NCBI RefSeq assembly: GCF_900128945.1
Contig: NZ_FQUD01000002.1
Span: 287,280-351,279 of the forward strand
Direction: 5' to 3'
Length of the DNA: 64,000 nucleotides
Origin: Chryseobacterium sp. OV279
Lineage (GTDB): Bacteria > Bacteroidota > Bacteroidia > Flavobacteriales > Weeksellaceae
The translations under genes were made by a program, and so were the position numbers. Numbering within the stretch: position 1 is the first letter of the stretch; each line of letters starts with the position of its first letter. The notes beneath the pieces are model-generated. The model was not told where the DNA came from, made no database searches, and was given only the letters and a program-made list of their open reading frames with translations. Positions 47,187 to 55,650 of this stretch are shown here, piece by piece.

Positions 47187-47204
47187 ATAAATTCATGAAT
47201 TTAT
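47187..47204. promoter_or_regulatory. 18-bp palindrome with a TTCATGAA core upstream of precursor 2
   Basis: ATAAATTCATGAATTTAT is a perfect palindrome centred about 77 bases before the second precursor. Its octamer core TTCATGAA (47192-47199) is also found twice on the other side of the regulator gene. A weak TTCCTTTG box at 47239-47246 could be the -7 element of the precursor. Confidence 0.55.
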
Positions 47205-47271
47205 CAATATTACTGTGATAAGACTCAAAAAAAAATATTTCCTTTGCGGTCTTAAATTAAAATTAAGCCTT

Positions 47272-47454
47272 ATGAAAAAGCAAATTAAAAAAGAAAAAAA
47301 ATTATCTTTAGAAAAATTACAGTTGGTAAAAATTAATAACCAAACCAAAATCTTTGGCGGAGGTGGAACCAGACCCACCAGAATCGACAGCTGCATTGAT
47401 CCTGAAAACGGAAGCGGTAACCAGCAGGGAGGCGTTGGAGGTGTGGGATATTAA
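47272..47454 (+). CDS. Second GG-leader RiPP precursor peptide
   Basis: This 60-residue peptide from the ATG at 47272 has a basic leader (LEKLQLVKINNQTKIFGGGG) ending in four Gly at 29-32. The core is TRPTRIDSCIDPENGSGNQQ followed by GGVGGVGY. It has few Ser/Thr, one Cys and a Gly-rich tail ending in Tyr. It precedes a secreted prolyl oligopeptidase and a second LanB pair on the same strand. An upstream in-frame ATA start at 47215 is rejected because its extra residues are unlike a leader. Confidence 0.82.
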   Translation: MKKQIKKEKKLSLEKLQLVKINNQTKIFGGGGTRPTRIDSCIDPENGSGNQQGGVGGVGY

Positions 47455-47506
47455 TTACTGTAAATTTCTGTAATAAATCATTGCCCCATTTTAATTATTC
47501 TATATC

Positions 47507-49693
47507 ATGTATTATAAGTTATTTCTATGTATTTTTTTATTTATCGTAGCTTTTTTTAAAGCTCAAAAAAATAATCAGGCAGTATCGGTACCTGTTACAG
47601 ACGAATATTTTGGAGTGAAGATCGTAGATGATTACAGAAATTTAGAGAACCTAAAAGATCCGAATACATTGAATTGGATGAAATCCCAGACTGATTATTC
47701 CAACTCTGTTCTCAATACAATTCCAAAACGGAATTATTATGTAGAAAGACGCCTGGAGCTCGATAAGAAACAGGGGTATTCTACTTCAGACCTTAAAATT
47801 ACACAAAACGATACTTATTTCTACCTGAAAAGGAATGCAGGTGAAAAAACGGCAAAAGCATATTACAGATCGGGTTTTGCAGGAAAAGAAGAATTATTGT
47901 ATGATCCGGCTTTCTTTAAAACTAATAGCCATGAAAACACACATAATTATATAATTAATTTAATCAGTCCAAGCTGGGATGGTAGCAGGGTAGCGATTTC
48001 TTTAACCGAAAAAGGAAAAGAACTATCCGAAGTGATCATCATAGATGTAAAAACAAAATATATACATCCTGAGATCATTACCCATACCAATCCTTCCCGC
48101 ATTGGCGGCATTAAATGGCTGGAAGACAACAGTGGTTTCTTCTATGTCTACTACCCGGTAATTGATATTAATTCAGATCAATTCAGAAAAGACACCCAAT
48201 CTATACTATACAGGATAGGAGAGAATCCTGAAAAACTGGATGACGTTTTTTCCAACGCAAACAATTCAAGTCTAAAAATCAGCAGGGAGGAATTCCCTGC
48301 TGTATTGGCTTTTAATCCGGACGATAAATATTATATCGGAATACTGGTAGATGCAGAAGATTTTAGAAAAACATTTATCATTGATAAAAATGATTTGCTG
48401 AAAGGCGGAAAAAACTGGAAACTCCTCTACGATAAAGATAGTAAAGTAACTTACATGAGGCTTTCAGGAGACGAAATTTACTTTTTATCCGGATATAATA
48501 CGCCTAATTACAAATTATGCAGAACGACCATTACTCAAAAGAATTTTAAAAATCCAGAAGTACTGATTCCCGAAAAAAAGGACGAAGTTATTACTGAATA
48601 CGCCATTACAAAAGACGGAATTTTCTACACCGCTACCAAGAACGGAGTAGAAGCAAAGCTATATGTGTATAGAGATGGAAAAGAGACTTCTATAAAACCT
48701 CCTTACGCGTCAGGCAGCATAAGTTTACAGTCAAAAGGGAAAAATTCTTCAGACATCTGGATCAACTGTTCAGGGTGGGCGAACGAAAATCAACGCTTCA
48801 GATATAATTTGTCCACAAATACTTTTACAGCCGAAAATTTGGCTCCCATCACCGAATATCCTGATTTTAAAGATATCATAGCAGAAGAAACCGTGATCAA
48901 ATCTTTTGACGGAGTGGAAGTGCCTTTGACTTTAATCTACAATAAGAATTTAAAAAGAGACGGCAAAAATCCTGTACTGATACAGAGTTATGGTGCATTT
49001 GGAACTTCCTTTTCACCCTTTTTTGCAAGAAGTTATCTCGTATGGGCCAGTGAGGGCGGAATTTTAGCCATTGCCCATGTAAGAGGTGGCGGAGAAAAAG
49101 GTGTTCAGTGGCATATGGACGGACAAAAAACCAAAAAATCCAACTCCTGGAAAGACCTGATCGCCTGTACAGAATATCTGATTGATAAAAAATATACCTC
49201 ACCAAAGAAAATAGGAATCTGGGGAGCCAGTGCAGGAGGAATTACCACAGGAAGAGCAATGACTGAAAGACCGGACTTGTATGGTGCCGTAATCGTAGAA
49301 GCAGGGGTTCTGAATGCAACAAGATATGAAGGTATTGGAGAAACTGGTTTTAAGGAATATGGTAATCCGGCCATTGAGGAAGAATTTAAAGGCTTACTGG
49401 ACATGGATGTCTTTCAACATGTTAAAAAAGGAGTGAAATATCCGGCGACGCTTATTACTTCAGGAGTAAATGACCCCAGAGTCGCTTCATGGGTTCCTAC
49501 AAAATTTGCAGCTAAGCTCTTATCTCATAATGCTTCAAAAAATCCTGTTCTCTTAAAAATTGACTACGAAGGGGGCCATGGCAATGATATTCCTGTAGCA
49601 CAGGCATATGCTAACCTGAGCGATATATTTGCTTTTGCATTTTGGCAACTGGGGCATCCTGATTATCAATTCAAAGAAAATAGTCAAAAATAA
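47507..49693 (+). CDS. Secreted prolyl oligopeptidase (S9A) in the RiPP locus
   Basis: The protein is 728 residues: signal peptide to about residue 20 (FFKAQKNN), a beta-propeller at about 75-425, and a hydrolase domain with the catalytic Ser in WGASAGG (about 575), Asp in GVNDPRV (about 655) and His in EGGHGND (about 690). S9A enzymes cut after Pro in short peptides, and some relatives macrocyclise RiPPs. The signal peptide puts this one in the periplasm, so it would act after export. It lies 52 bases after the second precursor and its stop abuts the LanB start, which makes a role in maturation of that peptide likely. Confidence 0.88.
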   Translation: MYYKLFLCIFLFIVAFFKAQKNNQAVSVPVTDEYFGVKIVDDYRNLENLKDPNTLNWMKSQTDYSNSVLNTIPKRNYYVERRLELDKKQGYSTSDLKITQNDTYFYLKRNAGEKTAKAYYRSGFAGKEELLYDPAFFKTNSHENTHNYIINLISPSWDGSRVAISLTEKGKELSEVIIIDVKTKYIHPEIITHTNPSRIGGIKWLEDNSGFFYVYYPVIDINSDQFRKDTQSILYRIGENPEKLDDVFSNANNSSLKISREEFPAVLAFNPDDKYYIGILVDAEDFRKTFIIDKNDLLKGGKNWKLLYDKDSKVTYMRLSGDEIYFLSGYNTPNYKLCRTTITQKNFKNPEVLIPEKKDEVITEYAITKDGIFYTATKNGVEAKLYVYRDGKETSIKPPYASGSISLQSKGKNSSDIWINCSGWANENQRFRYNLSTNTFTAENLAPITEYPDFKDIIAEETVIKSFDGVEVPLTLIYNKNLKRDGKNPVLIQSYGAFGTSFSPFFARSYLVWASEGGILAIAHVRGGGEKGVQWHMDGQKTKKSNSWKDLIACTEYLIDKKYTSPKKIGIWGASAGGITTGRAMTERPDLYGAVIVEAGVLNATRYEGIGETGFKEYGNPAIEEEFKGLLDMDVFQHVKKGVKYPATLITSGVNDPRVASWVPTKFAAKLLSHNASKNPVLLKIDYEGGHGNDIPVAQAYANLSDIFAFAFWQLGHPDYQFKENSQK

Positions 49694-51904
49694 ATGACAC
49701 CAGTTTCTTATCAGTTTTTTAATGATTTTGTGATCCGGACGCCTTTGTTTTCTTTTCATAAGCTAAAAGAAATTCTTGAAGAGCCGGATACAATCATAAA
49801 CGGAGTATATCATGATCCTTTATTTCTTGAAGCTCTTTATCTCGCTTCGCCTGATTTGTATGAAGCAGTTAAGAAATGGCAGGATGCTGAGGAGGATAAT
49901 CCACTAAAGTCGAAAGCTATTCCGAAAGAGCTTTACAATACGCTCCTCAAGTATTTCATCCGAATGAGTACCCGCTGTACTCCTTTTGGCTTATTTTCCG
50001 GAGTTGATATCGGGCGGTTTTCAGAAACATCCCAAAAATCCGGTACTGAAGAAAAAAACACACATACATCTTATATACGCGATACCAGGCCGGATATGCA
50101 TTTTCTGGTTGTTTTAGCAGATTATTTAGGCAGTCTTCCTCATATCAAAGAAAAGTTGCTCTATTATCCCAATAACAGTATTTATAAAGTAGGTGAAAAA
50201 ATCCGTTATATAGAGTATCAGTATCATCAGGGTAAAAGAGAATACATTATTTCTTCTGCGCCATTATCTGCAGAACTGGCCACGATTATCAATGGACGCT
50301 GTGGAATGACCATTGGGCAGTTGAGCAGTCTTCTTACGAATGATGAAATTACCGGTGAAGATGCGAAAGAATTTATTGAAGAATTGATAGACAACCAGGT
50401 CATGGTGAATGAATTGGTTCCCAATGTATCCGGAAATGATTTCCTGGAAAACATCATGTCGGTCTTACAGAAAACCGGTGCTGAAACTGAATTTTCTAGG
50501 CTAAGTAAAATCAGTAAAAAAATTCATGAACTCGATGCTAAATTAGGAAACTCTATTGAAGAATATAAGGCCATAGAAGATCTAGTAAGCGGTTTTCCTA
50601 TAGATTTTGACAGGAAATATTTACTTCAAACGGATCTGTATTACAGGAATACCAATGTTCTCAGCCATGTCTGGAGAAAAAAACTCGGAAAAGCATTAAA
50701 GTTTCTGAATATAATTACCGTACCTTCGGAAGATTCTCATTTTATACAGTTCAGGAAAGCCTTTTATGAGCGGTTTGAAATGCAGGAAGTTCCTCTGGCT
50801 TATGCCCTGGATACCGAAATAGGAATAGGATATTTACAGAATAGCCAAGCAAAAGGGATACACCCCTATCTTGATGACCTTACGATACCTGAACTGAAGG
50901 AAACCGAAAAGCATAATATTAAATTATCACCAGTCCAGCAGCTGCTCAACAGAAAAATACAGAAAGCAGGATTCTGTAAAGGAGGTATTATCCGGCTTAA
51001 AGATGAAGATTTTAAAGTTGATCATGAAAACTGGGAAAGCCTCCCGGACACGATCTCATTTATATCGGAAATAGCTGCTGAAGACGGAGTGGAGAAATTA
51101 ATTATTAATGGCAGTGGAGGCGGCAGCGGGGCAAATCTTTTGGCCAGGTTTTGTACAGATAAACATGAAATAAGAAACCATGTCAAAACCATTATCCAAA
51201 AAGAAGAAGACCTGAATCCGGATGTTATTTTAGCAGAAATTGTGCATCTTCCACAGTCAAGAGCTGGGAATATATTAAGAAGACATATCCACAGAAAATA
51301 TGAAATTTCTTATCTGGCAAAATCTTTACTACCGGACGAATATGTGATTTCTATAGACGATTTGTTCATCAGCATCAGGAGAGGCAGGATCATTTTGCGT
51401 TCGAAAAGACTGAATAAGGAAATACATCCTTACCTGACCAATGCCCACAATTATCCGGCATCTTCTCTGCCTGTTTATCATTTTTTATGTGATCTCAATA
51501 CTCAGAACAAGCGCTCCGGTCTTTACTTTAACTGGGGAGATCTGGAGCATATCTATGACTTCCTGCCAAGAGTGGAATATGATGAGATTATTCTCTCAAA
51601 AGCAAAATGGAAAGTTGATCAGGAAGAGCTGAAGAAACTCTATTCATTCAAAGAAAACAGTACTGCCTTATTGGGTGAAATCAAAAAATGGCAGGAAAAA
51701 AGACATATCCCTGATTGGATTGTATGGGCAGTTTCCGATAATAAACTGGTCATTAATCTACAGAATTATGATATGGTTATCTTATTTCTAAACAGCGTAA
51801 AAGAAAATCAACCCGTAACGATAGAAGAGTTTTTACACTTCGATAATGAAGCTTTTATTCATGAGTATATCTTTACAGCCTACAAAAACAAGCATGAAAA
51901 TTAA
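49694..51904 (+). CDS. LanB glutamylation-domain protein, arm 2
   Basis: This 736-residue paralogue of the arm-1 LanB starts right after the peptidase stop. It carries the same conserved block (IRMSTRCTPFGLFSGVDIG near residue 92) and overall length. It should glutamylate Ser/Thr of the second precursor. The ATG of the separate elimination-domain gene lies 11 bases before its end. The two LanB sets are diverged, suggesting an old duplication and one set per precursor. Confidence 0.88.
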   Translation: MTPVSYQFFNDFVIRTPLFSFHKLKEILEEPDTIINGVYHDPLFLEALYLASPDLYEAVKKWQDAEEDNPLKSKAIPKELYNTLLKYFIRMSTRCTPFGLFSGVDIGRFSETSQKSGTEEKNTHTSYIRDTRPDMHFLVVLADYLGSLPHIKEKLLYYPNNSIYKVGEKIRYIEYQYHQGKREYIISSAPLSAELATIINGRCGMTIGQLSSLLTNDEITGEDAKEFIEELIDNQVMVNELVPNVSGNDFLENIMSVLQKTGAETEFSRLSKISKKIHELDAKLGNSIEEYKAIEDLVSGFPIDFDRKYLLQTDLYYRNTNVLSHVWRKKLGKALKFLNIITVPSEDSHFIQFRKAFYERFEMQEVPLAYALDTEIGIGYLQNSQAKGIHPYLDDLTIPELKETEKHNIKLSPVQQLLNRKIQKAGFCKGGIIRLKDEDFKVDHENWESLPDTISFISEIAAEDGVEKLIINGSGGGSGANLLARFCTDKHEIRNHVKTIIQKEEDLNPDVILAEIVHLPQSRAGNILRRHIHRKYEISYLAKSLLPDEYVISIDDLFISIRRGRIILRSKRLNKEIHPYLTNAHNYPASSLPVYHFLCDLNTQNKRSGLYFNWGDLEHIYDFLPRVEYDEIILSKAKWKVDQEELKKLYSFKENSTALLGEIKKWQEKRHIPDWIVWAVSDNKLVINLQNYDMVILFLNSVKENQPVTIEEFLHFDNEAFIHEYIFTAYKNKHEN

Positions 51905-52760
51905 ACGGAGTTTTTTGCCGGGAGACAATTGGGTTTATCTGAAAATTTATACCGGAATAAAAACAGCGGATCTTATCCTGGAGGAAGTAATATTGCCGCT
52001 TACGGATTTATTTCTGCAGGAACAGAAAGTGAACAACTGGTTTTTTATTCGTTACAAAGATCCTTCTTCTCATATAAGGTTGAGGCTGTCTCTCAGCACC
52101 CCGGAGTATTATCATCATATACTCACTCAACTGATTGCCGGCATGGAAAAATATGTAGATTCCGGCGAGATTTCTAATATCGTGAATGATACTTACATCA
52201 GAGAAATTGAAAGATATGGTGAGACTACAATTGCACATGCTGAAACATTATTTTGCCATAACAGTCTACTTACTCTTCAGTTTTTGTGGGCAGAGGATGA
52301 AGAAAAACTGATCATTATATTATTTTATATCGATCAGCTGCTTTCGAAAATGAGTCTGCCGGTCGCACAGAAATTAATATGGATAAAGGATTATAATCAT
52401 TATTTTAAAAAAGAGTTCAGAGCGGATAAAAAGCTTAACAAGCAGTTGGATAAAAAATACAGGATTTTTTTTCCAAAGTTTTCTGAATTTTTGGAGTCAT
52501 CAGAATTTACAGAGATCCGGGAACAGATTCTGAATAATATTGCTCTAAGTGAAGCGGAACTGGAGAAAATTGTTGACGAATTTGAAAACGGCCCGGAGCA
52601 GAAATCACTGCCAATTTTTTTTCAAAGCATCTTTCATATGGCCATAAACCGGTTGTTCATTTCAGAACAGCGTTTGTTTGAAATGGTCGTATACGATTAT
52701 CTGCACAGGTATTATAAAACCTTAAACTATCACGATACAGCAGCTAAAAATGCTTATTAA
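51894..52760 (+). CDS. LanB elimination-domain protein, arm 2
   Basis: This 288-residue product begins MKIKRSFLPGDNWVYLKIYTG, aligned with the arm-1 protein, so the ATG at 51894 is preferred over 51846. The WFFIRYKDPSSHIRLRL block is the signature of the LanB C-terminal (thiopeptide-type) domain that eliminates glutamate. It ends the plus-strand arm. No transporter or cyclase follows, so export probably relies on the arm-1 C39 exporter. Confidence 0.87.
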   Translation: MKIKRSFLPGDNWVYLKIYTGIKTADLILEEVILPLTDLFLQEQKVNNWFFIRYKDPSSHIRLRLSLSTPEYYHHILTQLIAGMEKYVDSGEISNIVNDTYIREIERYGETTIAHAETLFCHNSLLTLQFLWAEDEEKLIIILFYIDQLLSKMSLPVAQKLIWIKDYNHYFKKEFRADKKLNKQLDKKYRIFFPKFSEFLESSEFTEIREQILNNIALSEAELEKIVDEFENGPEQKSLPIFFQSIFHMAINRLFISEQRLFEMVVYDYLHRYYKTLNYHDTAAKNAY

Positions 52761-52904
52761 TGACAAAATATTATTAATGCGTTGAATGCCATTTAAAAAA
52801 AAGCATTTAAAGCATATATTTGATGAGTTGAAAATACCCAACCGTACAATATATAATAATAAATTATCGCAGATCTTTAGTGTGACGGGTTAAAAAATAA
52901 TTTT

Positions 52905-53732
52905 ATGAAAAAACTTTTTCTACTCATTGTAATTGCTATTTTCGGGACTTTTCTGCACGCCCAGCCTGTCACTTTGAAATACGTTACTGAAATGAAAGAA
53001 CTCAGGCTGAAGCTGTATTATGGGAATGGCGGGAAAGGAGCTTTTATACAGTATGAAGGGAAGAAAGAAATTATTCCGTTAAAGGTCAAAAGTTACAAAC
53101 TGGATACCATTTCGCAAGGCCCCGGTCAACCGGCCCATCATTATTTTGTATGGGATGAAATGGTTAACGGAAAACTTAACGGAACCTATAAAATGATGCA
53201 AATGAAGAATGTTATTGTAGATCCTTCTTACATCAGAATACGGGATTTCACACATTTTGACCTTGACCTTGTGGAAGAAGAAGGAGGTCCGGACGGCGAT
53301 GATAAATACCTGCTGCATGATGCCATAATTTCTTTTAATCATTTTTATAATAATAGGCTGCTGATTCAATATCCTGACGGGAAAAAAATGAATGCAGAGC
53401 TCCCTTTTCCGGACAGCCCGGATGCAGCTCAGCAAAGCATCATTGATGATTATAATTTTGACGGATACGATGATCTTGCTTTCACCATTCCGGATGCAGG
53501 AATGGGTGTTTACAGTATGTTTACTATCTATCTTTATAACCCGAAAACGAAGCGTTTTGATCTGTTTAAAGAACCGGATTACTCCAAGTCAGCCTGTTCG
53601 TGCCTTTGTGATGTGTCTCTAGACAAAAAAAATAAACTGCTGTACACCGGATGCAGAGGAGGAGCTTCGTGGCATCAGGATGCTTACCGTTTTGATAAAA
53701 ATGGAACTTTGAAGTGGATGGGGACAAGGTAG
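52905..53732 (+). CDS. Secreted XAC2610-like protein
   Basis: The protein has 275 residues with a signal peptide ending near FLHAQPV. The C-terminal half contains DDYNFDGYDDLAF, an acidic loop of the kind seen in XAC2610-related and FG-GAP-like proteins, and several Cys residues (SACSCLCD). XAC2610 of Xanthomonas has been linked to lysozyme inhibition; whether that applies here is unknown. It appears monocistronic, 144 bases after the RiPP arm. Confidence 0.6.
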   Translation: MKKLFLLIVIAIFGTFLHAQPVTLKYVTEMKELRLKLYYGNGGKGAFIQYEGKKEIIPLKVKSYKLDTISQGPGQPAHHYFVWDEMVNGKLNGTYKMMQMKNVIVDPSYIRIRDFTHFDLDLVEEEGGPDGDDKYLLHDAIISFNHFYNNRLLIQYPDGKKMNAELPFPDSPDAAQQSIIDDYNFDGYDDLAFTIPDAGMGVYSMFTIYLYNPKTKRFDLFKEPDYSKSACSCLCDVSLDKKNKLLYTGCRGGASWHQDAYRFDKNGTLKWMGTR

Positions 53733-53740
53733 CAGGTAGT

Positions 53741-53796
53741 AGGGATTAGGGATTAGGGATTATGGATTATGGATTAGGGATTAGGGATTAGGGATT
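53741..53796 (+). repeat. Eight tandem copies of a 7-bp repeat (AGGGATT)
   Basis: Six perfect AGGGATT units and two ATGGATT variants (units 4 and 5) run without interruption. They lie 8 bases after the XAC2610-like stop. The array is non-coding and likely to vary by slippage. Confidence 0.9.
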
Positions 53797-53830
53797 GTGC
53801 CGAAGGTTGAAAATAGGGAGCAAGAATGCC

Positions 53831-53980
53831 AATGTTGAATTTTGCTTCGCAAGTGAATGGTGAATGTGTATTGGAGAATCAATAACAAAGAAATAGACAG
53901 ATTTCAGACACGAGACTTTAGATTGAGGCAGAGGCTGGAAATGTCAATGGTGAATTTTGCGTTGCAAGTGAATGGTGAAT
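53831..53980 (+). repeat. Pair of 35-bp imperfect direct repeats and a low-complexity tail
   Basis: Bases 53831-53865 and 53946-53980 match at 32 of 35 positions around TGAATTTTGC...GCAAGTGAATGGTGAAT. Short CAAC/CCAGCAAC-type near-repeats continue to about 54080. No gene fits in 53733-54231. This looks like a repeat-decayed intergenic region. Confidence 0.7.
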
Positions 53981-54133
53981 TTGAAAACCAGGAATCAAGA
54001 ACCAAGATTTCAGATGCAGGACAATAATTCATTAGCTTAATGACTACCAACTAGCAACCAGCAACTGACAACCAAAATTCATCCTCAAACGCTCCAACCC
54101 TAAAACCGTCCGACGCTCAAATCCGCACCCGAA

Positions 54134-54164
54134 CAAAAAAAATTACTGCCCAAAAAGACAGTAA
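54134..54164 (-). terminator. Rho-independent terminator on the minus strand
   Basis: TTACTG and CAGTAA (54143-54148, 54159-54164) form a hairpin and, on the minus strand, are followed by a run of eight or nine T. It serves the minus-strand gene ending at 54232. Confidence 0.7.
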
Positions 54165-54231
54165 TAGATGAGGATCAGCTGATATGATGTTTCAAACAGT
54201 TTGTAGTTTTTTTTACAGAAAATGAATTCTG

Positions 54232-54618
54232 TTATAAGGGTAGCTGATCTCTAAGGGCTGCTTTAATTCGGTCGGTGTTATTTATTATTTTCAGTCTGAA
54301 CAAGCCCTCATGGGCTGAATTATTTACGATAAAAACTTCACGGGCGAAATCTACTCTAACTTTGACCGAATCATTCTTGGGCAGCTCCTTTATTTCATGG
54401 TTATTGATTGCATATTGAAGATCGTCTTTCTGTGAAGGGTGATATAAAACCACTTCAGGAATCTCTTTCGACGAATTTTTGATTTTCAGATTTTTGTGAG
54501 CAGGAATTTTCCACTGATTGCGGTAAAGATGTCTGCCTTTGGTGATCTGGAAAGAGGACAGGAAAATAACAAGTACTGCAGAAAAAATAAATAGAGGATA
54601 AAAACAGATACTTTTCAT
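54232..54618 (-). CDS. Small exported or membrane-anchored protein, unknown
   Basis: The 128-residue product starts with a hydrophobic segment at residues 5-22 (a signal peptide or anchor) and is then basic and hydrophilic. No family is recognised. It is divergent from the LuxR-type regulator gene, and the repeated operator-like elements between them could control both. Confidence 0.6.
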   Translation of the reverse strand: MKSICFYPLFIFSAVLVIFLSSFQITKGRHLYRNQWKIPAHKNLKIKNSSKEIPEVVLYHPSQKDDLQYAINNHEIKELPKNDSVKVRVDFAREVFIVNNSAHEGLFRLKIINNTDRIKAALRDQLPL

Positions 54619-54688
54619 CTTTGAGCTATTAATTTGTTTTTTAGGTACAGAACTGAGGTTATTTTCAACAAAAGTAGATCACAGTATT

Positions 54689-54719
54689 TTGATAAGCACT
54701 ACACTTTTGTGTAGATTTG
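54689..54719 (+). promoter_or_regulatory. Promoter of the LuxR-type regulator
   Basis: TTG at 54689-54691, a 20-base spacer and TAGATTTG at 54712-54719 match the flavobacterial consensus. It overlaps the first of two CTACACTTTT repeats and lies about 60 bases before the start codon. Confidence 0.6.
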
Positions 54720-54752
54720 TATAAGTGATGTAAATACTACACTTTTGGGTAG
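54699..54752 (+). promoter_or_regulatory. Two operator-like repeats before the LuxR-type gene
   Basis: CTACACTTTTGTGTAG (54699-54714, palindromic arms) recurs as CTACACTTTTGGGTAG (54737-54752), start-to-start 38 bp. One overlaps the -7 box and one lies in the 5'UTR, a layout that suits autoregulation. Confidence 0.6.
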
Positions 54753-54778
54753 TGATTTTGCTAATTTATTAAGGATGT

Positions 54779-55537
54779 ATGGAAGAAATTAATAGATTTT
54801 TTAACAAAAAAAATGATGTCAGCACCAATGCTGAAATAGACCGCAGCCAGGTGGGGAACTATCTGGAAGCTATAAAGGCTTTTTCCAGACTCACTTATCA
54901 GAGTTTATATGTAATCGATTATCAGACCAGAGCTTTTGATTATGTCTCTGAAAATCCGCTGTTCCTGTGTGGGAAATCATCGGAAGAAGTGAAAGCTTTG
55001 GGCTATGCTTTTTATTTTCAGAATGTAAAACCTGACGATGTAGAGCTTTTAATAAAGATCAACGAAGCCGGATTTGAGTTTTATGAGAATATTCCTGTAG
55101 ATGAACGGAAGCTGTATTCCATTTCGTATGATTTTTATCTGATCAACGGGAAAAAGAATAAGGTTCTTGTCAATCATAAACTCACACCCATTTTTCTTAC
55201 CGAAGGAGGACAGATCTGGAAGGCATTGTGTATCGTTTCACTTTCGAACAATACTTCATCAGGGAATATCGTGATAAGCAAAGAGAGATCGGATGAGTTT
55301 TGGAAATATGATGTGGTAGCCAAAAGATGGGAGAAAGAAGAAAAAATAAAGCTTTCCCAGAGAGAATATGAGATACTAAGTTTGTATGCCAGTGGATTGA
55401 CTATCAATGAAATTGGAGAAAAACTGTTTATTTCTGCCGATACTGTAAAATTTCACCGGAAAAAGCTCTTTGATAAAATTGGTGTCAATAACATTGCTGA
55501 AGCCCTTTCTTACGCTAAAACCAATAAACTGCTGTAA
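54779..55537 (+). CDS. LuxR-type regulator with a PAS-like sensor domain
   Basis: The 252-residue protein has an N-terminal domain of about 165 residues with PAS-like features (SLYVIDYQTRAFDYVSENPL) and a C-terminal LuxR/GerE helix-turn-helix (LSQREYEILSLYASGLTINE, then GEKLFISADTVKFHRKKLF). There is no receiver domain. A promoter and two repeat operators precede it. Its targets are unknown; self-control and control of the divergent gene are likely. Confidence 0.85.
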   Translation: MEEINRFFNKKNDVSTNAEIDRSQVGNYLEAIKAFSRLTYQSLYVIDYQTRAFDYVSENPLFLCGKSSEEVKALGYAFYFQNVKPDDVELLIKINEAGFEFYENIPVDERKLYSISYDFYLINGKKNKVLVNHKLTPIFLTEGGQIWKALCIVSLSNNTSSGNIVISKERSDEFWKYDVVAKRWEKEEKIKLSQREYEILSLYASGLTINEIGEKLFISADTVKFHRKKLFDKIGVNNIAEALSYAKTNKLL

Positions 55538-55650
55538 AACAATAAAGTCCAATACCGTTTTTTTACGGTATTTTTTACAATGTCTTTTGTGATTCAAATT
55601 TAGGTCTGATATTTGCAATGGGTAACCAAACTAAATGGCCTGTTTTATTT

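Noticed and set aside
53741..53796. CRISPR-like array
   Set aside because: The 7-bp units are contiguous with no spacers, and no cas genes are present; it is a simple tandem repeat.
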